Origin: a bacterium
GTDB taxonomy: Bacteria > Joyebacterota > Joyebacteria > Joyebacterales > Joyebacteraceae
Direction: 5' to 3'
Length of the DNA: 64,000 nt
Assembly (NCBI GenBank): GCA_025774935.1
Contig: JALGZK010000010.1
Location: 1 to 64,000 of the forward strand
This document shows positions 1 to 7,971 of the stretch, piece after piece. The notes under the pieces were generated by a model. That model searched no databases, was not told the DNA's origin, and was given only the letters and a program-made list of their open reading frames with translations. Made by a program: the position numbers and the translations under genes. Every line of letters starts with the position of its first letter. Within the stretch, counting starts at the first letter, position 1.

Positions 1-110
1 TCCAGACACAGGGTCATCGCGGCCGTCAGTGTCGACTTCCCGTGATCCACGTGACCGATCGTGCCCACGTTCACGTGAGGCTTCGTCCTCTCGAACTTCT
101 CCTTCGCCAT
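1..110 (-). CDS. tuf: Elongation factor Tu, N-terminal fragment (cut by window edge)
   Basis: The reverse strand from the ATG at 108-110 reads [20 protein letters not shown] and then [14 protein letters not shown], the N-terminus and G1 (P-loop, GHVDHGKST) of EF-Tu, the GTPase that delivers aminoacyl-tRNA to the ribosome. An AAGGGGG Shine-Dalgarno lies 6 nt upstream. The gene continues beyond position 1. It follows four tRNA genes on the same strand, as tufB does in many bacteria, so it is probably co-transcribed with them. Identity is certain; which tuf copy this is cannot be said. Confidence 0.97.
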   Translation of the reverse strand, partial: MAKEKFERTKPHVNVGTIGHVDHGKSTLTAAMTLCL

Positions 111-197
111 CTTGTTCCCCCTTAACAGGAGTGTCCCGCAGAGTGCGGCACGATGTTCAATCCGTCCTTGTGGTCCCCCGTCGACCCGTCCTGGTCA

Positions 198-273
<76 letters not shown>

Positions 274-387
274 GCACACCTCGACCTTGGGCCGCGGCCG
301 CCCGCCAGCCCCGTATTGGTCGAACGAAGAGTCTATCAATACGCGTCGCGGCCGTCAAGCGCGGTGCCGCCGCGGGCGTCGGCTGTC

Positions 388-464
388 TGGAGCGGGAAAC
401 GGGACTCGAACCCGCGACCCTCAGCTTGGAAGGCTGATGCTCTAGCCAACTGAGCTATTCCCGC
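388..464 (-). tRNA. tRNA-Gly (anticodon TCC)
   Basis: On the reverse strand the acceptor GCGGGAA pairs with TTCCCGC. The anticodon stem TCAGC/GCTGA encloses loop CTTCCAA with anticodon TCC, and the T loop is TTCGAGT. The terminal CCA is encoded at 388-390. It sits between tRNA-Tyr and tRNA-Thr(GGT), the same order as glyT in the enterobacterial tufB cluster. Confidence 0.97.
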
Positions 465-491
465 ACCTACCTTCCGGAAGACAGGTCCTGG

Positions 492-576
492 TGGTGGGGG
501 GGGGAGGATTCGAACCTCCGAAGGCTTCGCCGACAGATTTACAGTCTGTTCCCTTTGACCACTCGGGAACCCCCCC
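492..576 (-). tRNA. tRNA-Tyr (anticodon GTA)
   Basis: The acceptor is seven G paired with seven C (570-576 against 496-502 on the top strand). The anticodon stem ACAGA/TCTGT holds loop CTGTAAA with anticodon GTA. A long variable arm marks a class II tRNA, as expected for bacterial tRNA-Tyr. Discriminator A and CCA are encoded at 492-495. Confidence 0.96.
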
Positions 577-640
577 GGAGTCGACCCCTCCCATCGATCC
601 CAACACCCGCGCGGACGCGCGAGACGCATACTCACCCGTC

Positions 641-715
641 TGGAGCTGGCGAGAGGACTCGAACCCCCAACCTCCTCATTACAAATGAGGAGCTCTACCA
701 TTGAGCTACGCCAGC
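641..715 (-). tRNA. tRNA-Thr (anticodon TGT)
   Basis: The acceptor GCTGGCG pairs with CGCCAGC. The anticodon stem CCTCA/TGAGG holds loop TTTGTAA with anticodon TGT, and CCA is encoded at 641-643. It is the first gene of the tRNA-tuf unit, about 60 nt downstream of a strong promoter. Together with the GGT isoacceptor it accounts for two of the threonine tRNAs. Confidence 0.97.
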
Positions 716-780
716 CCGGGTACACCTCTAGGGCCCAGCGGCGGGGTTTTAGACCAGGTACCGCCAGCTACAAACCGCAT

Positions 781-809
781 ATACTACTGGAGCATGGCAC
801 CCATGTCAA
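781..809 (-). promoter_or_regulatory. Sigma-70 promoter of the tRNA-tuf operon
   Basis: The reverse strand shows a perfect -35 TTGACA (804-809) and a -10 TAGTAT (781-786) with a 17-nt spacer, pointing at the four tRNA genes and tuf. It is the only good promoter in the gap between cysS and tRNA-Thr(TGT). Confidence 0.85.
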
Positions 810-870
810 CTGAAAAGTGGCAGATTTCGGCGAGAGGCGGAGTCTGTCGGAACCCGGGCGCGCCTCCGTC

Positions 871-2280
<1,410 letters not shown>

Positions 2281-2340
2281 CTCGCTCTCCTCTGGTTCTC
2301 CTCTGCTTACCCCGTGCTTCTCCTCTGCGTCTCCGTGCGC

Positions 2341-3138
2341 CTAGCCTCGCGCCGCCTCGGCGAACGTCTTCGCGCGCCCGGGGTCGATCGGGTTCGCGGC
2401 GCGGCCGCTCTCCATGATCGCGCTCCCCACGATGATGCCGTCGGCCTCGCCGAGCACGGCCCCCGCGGTCTCGGCCGTGACCCCGCTCCCGACGAGAACC
2501 GGGGTTCCGGGGACCGCGGCCTTCACCCGGATAAGATGCTCGGATGCGGCCGGCGATCCGGTCGCCTCTCCCGTCACGATGAGAGCCGACGCGAGTCCTC
2601 GCTCGACCGCGTCCTTCGCCGACTGCTCGAGGGAGATGTCCCCGAGCGGCGCAGCGTGCTTGACGAAGACGTCCGCGAAGACCGCGAGTCCGGGCGACAT
2701 GTCGCGGACCGAGAGCATCGTCTCCATGGCCTCGCCCTGGATGATGCCCTGATCGGTCACGGCTGCCCCCGTGTGGACGTTCACACGGATGAAGCGGCCT
2801 CCGATGGCGGCCGCGACGGCGACCGCCGACCGCCCGTCGCTCCGGAGCACGTTCACGCCCACGGGAAGGTCGACGGCCTCTGCGACCATTGCCCCGGCGG
2901 CAGCCAGCCCTGCCACGGCGCCCCTCCCCGCGAAGGCCCTCGCGAAGGGCGCGTCGCCGAAGTTCTCGAGGATGAGTCCGTCGAAGCCGGCCTCCTCGAT
3001 CGCCCGGGCATCGGCGAGGGCGCGCTCGACGACGGCACCCGCGTCCCGTCCCCACCCCGGACTTCCGGGGAGCGACTCGAGGTGGACCACTCCGATCAGC
3101 GCCTTCTGTCGCCCGAAGATCGTCTCGAGGACTGCCAT
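2341..3138 (-). CDS. BtpA/SgcQ family protein
   Basis: 265-residue predicted TIM-barrel protein of the BtpA/SgcQ family. It opens with a family-typical IGVVHLESLPGSP segment, followed by IEEAGFDGLILENFGDAPF, GVNVLRSD, FIRVNVHTGA and a C-terminal phosphate-binding-like GSGVTAETA...GIIVGSAI. BtpA is linked to photosystem I biogenesis in cyanobacteria, but members are widespread in non-phototrophs, where the role is unknown. Nothing here suggests photosynthesis. It lies between an M42 peptidase and cysS. An AAGGTG Shine-Dalgarno sits 6 nt before the ATG. The family call is firm and the function is open. Confidence 0.85.
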   Translation of the reverse strand: MAVLETIFGRQKALIGVVHLESLPGSPGWGRDAGAVVERALADARAIEEAGFDGLILENFGDAPFARAFAGRGAVAGLAAAGAMVAEAVDLPVGVNVLRSDGRSAVAVAAAIGGRFIRVNVHTGAAVTDQGIIQGEAMETMLSVRDMSPGLAVFADVFVKHAAPLGDISLEQSAKDAVERGLASALIVTGEATGSPAASEHLIRVKAAVPGTPVLVGSGVTAETAGAVLGEADGIIVGSAIMESGRAANPIDPGRAKTFAEAARG

Positions 3139-3232
3139 GCGTTCACCTTTCGGGCGAGCCCGGCGGCGCGCCGCCGGGCTCTGCCGTTTCTTCGTAGCGC
3201 GCCGTGCGCGCCTGGACCCGCGCTCCCCGGGG

Positions 3233-4300
3233 CTAGCCGCGGGTGAGCGACGCGACCGTCTTCTTGTCGAGCTTCTTCACGACGGCGGTAACGAGCTTGA
3301 CGACGCTGTCGTAGTCCTTCCTGTGGATGACGCCGACGTGCCCGTGGATGTACCTCGCCGGGACGCCGAACGTGAGACACGGCACGCCCTTCCTGTTCAG
3401 ATGGATGATGCCGCTGTCCGTTCCGCCCCTTGCGAGCGCGGTCAGGAAGTACGGGATCTTCAGCTTCTCTGCCGTGTCGATGACGAGGTCGCGCAGGCGA
3501 CGGTTCGGGATGACGCTCCCGTCGAACACGAGGATGCCGGCGCCGGAGCCGAGCTTCTCGTCGGTGTCGCCCAGGCCGGGCGTGTCCTTCGCGATGCAGA
3601 CGTCGACCGCGAAACCGACGTCCGGGTCGACCATGTTCGCGCTCGTCCTCGCCCCGCGGAGTCCGACCTCCTCCTGCACGGTCCCGACCCCGTAGAGCGT
3701 GTTGGGATGGGTCTTCCCTACCTTGTTCAGGACGTCGATGACCGCGGCGCACCCGATGCGATCGTCCCACGCCTTCGCGAGGTAGGCCTTCGGGTTCCCG
3801 AGGATCGTGAAGTCGGAGATCGGAACGATCGGATCTCCGAGGCGCACGCCGAGCTTCTTCTGGATGTCGAACTTGCCGGCGGCTCCGACATCGATGTACA
3901 TGTCCTTGAGGTCCATGACCTTCTTGCGCTCTTCGGGCGTGATGATGTGCGGCGCCTTCGCCCCGGTCACGCCGACGATGTCGCCCTTGCGCGTCCGGAC
4001 GAGCACGCGCTGCGCGAGCGCGGTGTGTCCCCACCAGCCGCCGAGAGGCAGGAACCGGATGAACCCGTCCTTCGTGATCGACTTCACCATGAAGCCGACC
4101 TCGTCCATGTGCCCCGCGATCATGATCTTGGGAGCGTCGGCCTTCCCCTGCTTCCTGGCGACCATGCTGCCGAGGCGGTCGTAGGAGATGTCGGCGACGC
4201 CCTCGAGGTGCCCCGCCATGATGTCGGCCACCTCGTCCTCGAACCCGGGGACGCCGTTGGCTTCGGTCAGCTCCTTCAACAGCAGTTCCGTCTGGTCCAC
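3233..4300 (-). CDS. M42 family metallo-aminopeptidase
   Basis: 355 residues, matching the M42 (glutamyl aminopeptidase/FrvX/TET) family of di-metal peptidases. Visible ligand motifs are AGHMDEVG (about residue 62), KAWDDRIGC (about 178), the catalytic pair in QEEVGLRGA (about 214), a later VDVC metal site, and the histidine in PARYIHGHVGVI near the C-terminus. These cytosolic enzymes usually form dodecameric shells that trim peptides. The start is GTG with GGAG 8 nt upstream. It is the first gene of a three-gene unit with BtpA and cysS and lies about 150 nt downstream of a convincing promoter. Confidence 0.92.
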   Translation of the reverse strand: MDQTELLLKELTEANGVPGFEDEVADIMAGHLEGVADISYDRLGSMVARKQGKADAPKIMIAGHMDEVGFMVKSITKDGFIRFLPLGGWWGHTALAQRVLVRTRKGDIVGVTGAKAPHIITPEERKKVMDLKDMYIDVGAAGKFDIQKKLGVRLGDPIVPISDFTILGNPKAYLAKAWDDRIGCAAVIDVLNKVGKTHPNTLYGVGTVQEEVGLRGARTSANMVDPDVGFAVDVCIAKDTPGLGDTDEKLGSGAGILVFDGSVIPNRRLRDLVIDTAEKLKIPYFLTALARGGTDSGIIHLNRKGVPCLTFGVPARYIHGHVGVIHRKDYDSVVKLVTAVVKKLDKKTVASLTRG

Positions 4301-4458
4301 TCGAGTCTCTCCTTGATGAGCGCGCCCGACTGCGCTTCTCGCGACCCGTCCGTGAGAGGGCCCCCGAAGCCGCCGCCCGACGGCCGCGGACCTCCTGGAG
4401 CCCCGGACCGGGAAGCCCGGCGGGGCCCGCCGTGTTGTGTTTCTGGCGAATTGGAGCG

Positions 4459-4487
4459 AGTTTAGCGGGCGGGGACCCCGGAGTCAA
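4459..4487 (-). promoter_or_regulatory. Sigma-70 promoter of the M42-btpA-cysS unit
   Basis: On the reverse strand TTGACT (4482-4487) and TAAACT (4459-4464) are separated by 17 nt. Transcription would start near 4450, giving a GC-rich leader of about 150 nt before the GTG start at 4300. Confidence 0.7.
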
Positions 4488-4687
4488 GGACGCGGCGGGT
4501 GAACGAGGGGCGGGAGGGTCGGGAGGGCGCGCTGGTGCGCGCCGGAGTGGCCCGCAGGGGCCCGCAGGGCGTCTCGCCCCGCCTCCCCGACACGAGATCC
4601 CGGCATCCGCCCCCGGAAGTCCGGGGACCGAGCCGGGCGGGGCCTCTGGCCCGAGGCGCTGGTACGCTCCTTGCAAAACGATAATGC

Positions 4688-4716
4688 TTGCGGTCGGCGC
4701 GGGGAGGGGGTACAGT
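4688..4716 (+). promoter_or_regulatory. Weak candidate promoter for the sugar-modification genes
   Basis: TTGCGG (4688-4693), a 17-nt spacer and TACAGT (4711-4716) would start transcription about 110 nt before the GTG of the dehydrogenase. The -35 matches only three of six bases, so this is tentative. Confidence 0.3.
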
Positions 4717-4834
4717 TAAGTGAAAGTTTACAGAATGGCCAGCGATTCCACAGAACCTGGGGTGACATCGAGTGCTTCCTATTGCGAATACTGGAGCGCC
4801 CTCGCAAGCGCGAGAGCTTGTCGGGAGCAGCGGA

Positions 4835-5851
4835 GTGGATAGGGTCGTCAAACTCGGGCTGATAGGGGCCGGCGCCTGGGGGAAGAACCTCCTCCGGACC
4901 TTCGCGACCGCTGAGCGCGGCAGGCTCCTCGCATGCTGCGACTCCAACTGCGGCTTCCTCGAGACGCAGCTCAAGGGCTATGACGGCATCGAGGCGATGG
5001 AAGACCCTGAGGGCATCTTCTCCTCCCGTGAGATCGAGGCGGTCGTCATCGCGACGCCGGCCGTGTCCCACTTCGAGCTCGCCCGCCGCGCGCTCCTCTC
5101 GGGCAAGGACGTCTTCGTCGAGAAGCCGATGACGCTCTCGCTCGACGACGCGAAGGAGCTGGTGGCGCTGGCGGAGGCCGAGAAGCGCATCATCATGGTC
5201 GGTCACCTGCTCGTATACCACCCCGGCGTCGTCATGATGAAGGACCTCCTCGACCGGGGCGAGCTGGGCGATCCGTACTACCTCTACTCCGAGCGCGTCA
5301 ACCTCGGCAAGATCCGCGAGGACGAGAACGCACTCTGGAGTTTCGCACCCCACGACATTTCGATTATCCTCTACCTCTTGGACGAGGAGCCGCTCGAGGT
5401 CGCCGCGTACGGCGCGGCGTACATCCGGGAGAAGATCGAGGACGTCGCGTTCCTCTGGATGCGGTTCGCGGGCAACAGGATGGCCCAGGTACACGTCTCC
5501 TGGCTCGACCCCCACAAGATCCGCCGCACGACGCTCGTCGGGAGCAAGAAGATGGTCGTCTTCGACGACATGGCGCCGTCGGAGAAGATCCGGATCTACG
5601 ACAAGGGAGTCGAGCCGAACGGGCGAACCGTCGGCTACGCGGAGTCGTTCACGTTGAGGTTCGGCGAGGTGACGGTGCCGGCCCTCAAGATGAGCGAGCC
5701 GCTCAGACTGGAGTGCGACCACTTCATCGAGTGCGTGCTGACCCGCGAGAACCCTCGGTCCGACGGACACGACGGGCTCAGGGTGGTGAAGGTGCTCGAC
5801 GCCGCCCAGAAGTCCCTCGAGTCGGGCGGCACCCCCGTAGCGCTGCGCTAG
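4835..5851 (+). CDS. Gfo/Idh/MocA family sugar dehydrogenase (WlbA/WbpB-like)
   Basis: About 338 residues. The N-terminal Rossmann fold shows LGLIGAGAWGKNLLRTF, the NAD-binding glycine motif, then VIATPAVSHFELARRAL and the family hallmark VEKPMTLS (EKP). The C-terminal beta-sheet domain is complete. The GTG at 4835 is preferred: GGGAG lies 7-8 nt upstream and homology-like sequence begins there, whereas upstream in-frame codons look non-coding. Next to an acetyltransferase it resembles WlbA/WbpB, which oxidises C3 of UDP-GlcNAc-type sugars before transamination. No aminotransferase is adjacent, so substrate and pathway are inferred. Confidence 0.85.
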   Translation: MDRVVKLGLIGAGAWGKNLLRTFATAERGRLLACCDSNCGFLETQLKGYDGIEAMEDPEGIFSSREIEAVVIATPAVSHFELARRALLSGKDVFVEKPMTLSLDDAKELVALAEAEKRIIMVGHLLVYHPGVVMMKDLLDRGELGDPYYLYSERVNLGKIREDENALWSFAPHDISIILYLLDEEPLEVAAYGAAYIREKIEDVAFLWMRFAGNRMAQVHVSWLDPHKIRRTTLVGSKKMVVFDDMAPSEKIRIYDKGVEPNGRTVGYAESFTLRFGEVTVPALKMSEPLRLECDHFIECVLTRENPRSDGHDGLRVVKVLDAAQKSLESGGTPVALR

Positions 5852-5922
5852 CTTCCACGACGAACGACTTGCACGAGACGCGCGGGGCCGCGAGGCCCCG
5901 CGAACGGAAAGGACGACCTTCG

Positions 5923-6678
5923 ATGGAGAGGTACATCGACCCCACGGCGACCGTAGGTGACGGGACGAGCCTGGGCTACTTCACGGTGGTCGGCGCCGAC
6001 GCGCGGATCGGAGAGGGCTGCACGATCGGGCACAACGTCGTGATCCACGCGGGGACGGTGATCGGGAAGAACGTCCGGATCGACGACAACTCGGTCGTCG
6101 GGAAACTCCCGATGAAGGCCGCGCTCTCCGCGACGACCGACGGGTCGGAGGTGGCGGGCGCGCTCATCGGCGACGGCTGTCTCATCGGCGCGTGCGTCGT
6201 CGTCTACGCGGGCTGCGTTCTCGGCGACAGGGTCCTCGTGGCCGACCTCGCGTCGGTCCGCGAGAACGTCACGATCGGCGAGTTCACGATCGTGGGGAGG
6301 GGCGTGACGGTCGAGAACCACTGCACCATCGGGCGGCGCGTGAAGCTCGAGAGCGAAGCCTACATCACCGCGTACTCGACGGTCGGCGACCGCGTCTTCG
6401 TGGCGCCGGGCGTCCTCACCTCGAACGACAACTTCATCGGGCGCACGGAGGAGCGATTCAAGCACTTCAAGGGGGTCACGGTCGAGAAGGGCGGCAGGCT
6501 CGGCGTCGGGGCGGTCATCCTGCCCGGCAAGACGGTCGGGGCGGACGCCGTCGTGGCTGCGGGGTCGGTCCTCACGTCGGACGCCCCCGCCCGGAAGATC
6601 GTCGTGGGCTCCCCGGCCAGACCGCTCAGGGACGTGCCCGACGAGCAGCTTCTCGAGAACCAGGGCTGGGACGACTAG
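5923..6678 (+). CDS. Left-handed beta-helix acyltransferase (WlbB/WbpD-like)
   Basis: 251 residues built of hexapeptide repeats ([LIV]-G-x4: VGDGTSLGYFTVVGADARIG, IGHNVVIHAGTVIG, IGDGCLIG and so on), ending with the typical acyl-CoA-site segment GVGAVILPGKTVGADAVVAAGSV and SPARPLRD. Enzymes of this kind N-acetylate the amino group of nucleotide sugars. AAAGGA precedes the ATG by 9 nt. The gap from the dehydrogenase is 71 nt and the two are likely co-transcribed. Closest functional idea: the acetyl transfer step in making a 2,3-diacetamido sugar. A related role in serine or lipid A metabolism cannot be excluded. Confidence 0.82.
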   Translation: MERYIDPTATVGDGTSLGYFTVVGADARIGEGCTIGHNVVIHAGTVIGKNVRIDDNSVVGKLPMKAALSATTDGSEVAGALIGDGCLIGACVVVYAGCVLGDRVLVADLASVRENVTIGEFTIVGRGVTVENHCTIGRRVKLESEAYITAYSTVGDRVFVAPGVLTSNDNFIGRTEERFKHFKGVTVEKGGRLGVGAVILPGKTVGADAVVAAGSVLTSDAPARKIVVGSPARPLRDVPDEQLLENQGWDD

Positions 6679-6735
6679 AGCGCGGGACGGGGCCCAGGGG
6701 TCCGGGTCGCGCGAGCACACGTCCGCAAGAAGCGA

Positions 6736-6771
6736 AGGAGCAGGGGCGCGCCGCCCCTGCTCCTCTGTTTT
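6736..6771. terminator. Intrinsic terminator between convergent genes
   Basis: A perfect 12-bp stem AGGAGCAGGGGC/GCCCCTGCTCCT (6736-6747 with 6753-6764) with a 5-nt loop is followed by CTGTTTT. It ends the plus-strand sugar genes and could act on the convergent PEP-CTERM transcript as well. Confidence 0.85.
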
Positions 6772-6792
6772 CCACCGGATCCTGCCCCGTCT

Positions 6793-7572
6793 CTACTTCC
6801 TGCGCCTCCTCACCACGCCGACCATGCCGACGATGCCGCTCCCCAGGAGGATGAGCGTTCCGGGCTCCGGAACGACTCCAGCGCCGTCGATGCCATCGAA
6901 CGTGCCGTTGAGACTGACGAGGTCGTTGCGGCACCCGAGCGTCCACTCGAGGCCAATCCCCTCGCCGATCCCGGGGTTCATGAGCAGGCTCTTCGAGATC
7001 GTCACTTCGAACACGTACGTTCCGAAGCCGTTCTCCATGAGGCCGTAGTCGTAGTAGTCGACAGTGGCCGTGCCGAGATCGACGCCGCCCGCGAAGTTCG
7101 ACGGCCCGGTCTCAGCCACGAAGTGCGTGTTCGCCTGGAACCAGTCGGTCTCTTCCGTATCGGCCACCTGTCCGGTCCCACCGTCGATGTCGACACCGAG
7201 GTCGTAGGTTCCCCCCCCCAGATCGATGGCCAGGTCACCCGGGACTACCTGCTCCCCGAGGAACTGGACTCCGTCGGGAATCGGCAGGGACGTCACGACC
7301 GCGATGTAGGCGTTGGTTGCGTCGTCATCGAAGTACATAGCCTCGATGTCGAACTGCTCACCGCCGTACGGACGTCTGCCCAGGTGTGTGCTCCAGTTGT
7401 CGTCGGCGAAGTACTCGGCCGTCTCCGATGTCGGCGTCCAGTCGTGGGTGAAGTCGCCGAATCTGTCGACGGCCAGCTCCACTCCGAACCAATCGGAGAG
7501 GAGCGCCGCCCCGGCGGGAACCGCCGAGAGCAGCAAGAGCACGCCGACGCCGAGGATCAGAAGTCGTCTCAT
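6793..7572 (-). CDS. PEP-CTERM sorting-domain protein
   Basis: 259 residues. An N-terminal signal peptide (MRRLLILGVGVLLLLSAVPAGAAL) is followed by an acidic secreted domain. The C-terminus is a textbook PEP-CTERM tail: VPEPGT, a hydrophobic segment LILLGSGIVGMVGVV and a basic RRRRK end. Such tails are recognised and cleaved by exosortase, and a matching exosortase is at 17744-18682. The central domain, with several D-rich strands (YFDDDATNAYIAV), is not one I can name. The ATG at 7572 has GGAGG 6 nt upstream and overlaps the stop of a 31-codon gene (ATGA), which implies translational coupling. Confidence 0.93.
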   Translation of the reverse strand: MRRLLILGVGVLLLLSAVPAGAALLSDWFGVELAVDRFGDFTHDWTPTSETAEYFADDNWSTHLGRRPYGGEQFDIEAMYFDDDATNAYIAVVTSLPIPDGVQFLGEQVVPGDLAIDLGGGTYDLGVDIDGGTGQVADTEETDWFQANTHFVAETGPSNFAGGVDLGTATVDYYDYGLMENGFGTYVFEVTISKSLLMNPGIGEGIGLEWTLGCRNDLVSLNGTFDGIDGAGVVPEPGTLILLGSGIVGMVGVVRRRRK

Positions 7573-7664
7573 GGCATGCCTCCTGTGAGGAAGGACAATG
7601 GAATCATGATCATGAACGCAAAGAACACCAACGCCGCTACTGCCACTGCTATGCCCGCTCTCAT
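7569..7664 (-). CDS. Small hydrophobic peptide (31 aa) coupled to the PEP-CTERM gene
   Basis: The reverse strand from ATG 7664 encodes MRAGIAVAVAALVFFAFMIM and ends IPLSFLTGGMP, 31 residues. One hydrophobic stretch could span the membrane. An AGAGGTG Shine-Dalgarno stands 5 nt before the ATG. The TGA stop overlaps the ATG of the PEP-CTERM gene in an ATGA, and its last codons contain the GGAGG that serves that gene. It could be a genuine microprotein of the envelope, or a leader peptide whose translation controls the downstream gene. I recognise no family. Confidence 0.6.
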   Translation of the reverse strand: MRAGIAVAVAALVFFAFMIMIPLSFLTGGMP

Positions 7665-7726
7665 GCGTCACCTCTGGTTGCCAGCTCTTGGTGTCGGTGC
7701 ACGAGGTGTTTTCCTTGACAACTTCA

Positions 7727-7756
7727 ATAGTATCACAAGTAGCCAGCCCTTGACAA
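7727..7756 (-). promoter_or_regulatory. Sigma-70-like promoter of the mini-peptide/PEP-CTERM unit
   Basis: On the reverse strand TTGTCA (7751-7756), an 18-nt spacer and TACTAT (7727-7732) lie in an AT-richer patch about 60 nt before the mini-peptide start. A second TTGTCAAGG copy follows the -10, so the element TTGTCAAGG occurs twice and could be an operator. Confidence 0.55.
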
Positions 7757-7916
7757 GTGCTTTTGTTGGTGCATTTGTCATTTGATGGCTAACTTGTTAT
7801 CTCATGGTCTTTTACGGGGTCGTTCGGTCGTGAGGGGCTCAAGGGGCGGGGCTGGGAACCCTCAGCGGGCGGCCCCTGGGGCCCCATTCACGGTCCCCCC
7901 GGGCCCCTAACGACGT

Positions 7917-7946
7917 CGCCCGCGGCCGGAGGGGCGGCCGCGGGCG
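7917..7946. terminator. Strong GC hairpin downstream of the fibronectin-III gene
   Basis: A perfect 12-bp inverted repeat CGCCCGCGGCCG/CGGCCGCGGGCG encloses a 6-nt loop, 26 nt after the stop of the minus-strand gene ending at 7972. No T-tract follows on either strand, so termination is likely but not canonical. Confidence 0.5.
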
Positions 7947-7971
7947 GGTAGCGTAGGGGTGGCTGTGCCGG

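Larger units (their letters stand above)
4301..4834. other. Divergent intergenic region (534 bp)
   Basis: This gap separates the minus-strand M42 operon from the plus-strand sugar operon. It holds the minus promoter at 4459-4487 and a weak plus candidate at 4688-4716. A GC-rich block contains two adjacent copies of GCCCGCAGGG near 4549-4569. An AT-richer patch at about 4710-4740 precedes the dehydrogenase. I see no coding sequence here; the reading frames lack recognisable protein features. Confidence 0.6.
7665..7971. other. Intergenic region with promoter and GC-rich dyad (307 bp)
   Basis: Besides the promoter at 7727-7756 and the hairpin at 7917-7946, this stretch is AT-richer than its surroundings at 7700-7810 and then becomes G/C-homopolymeric (GGGGCGGGG, GGGGCCCC). 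I see no further gene. Confidence 0.5.

Noticed and set aside
4801-4830. Small hairpins CTCGC/GCGAG and CAAGC/GCTTG next to the dehydrogenase start
   Set aside because: Each has only 5 bp, they are mutually exclusive, and such pairs are common by chance in this base composition.
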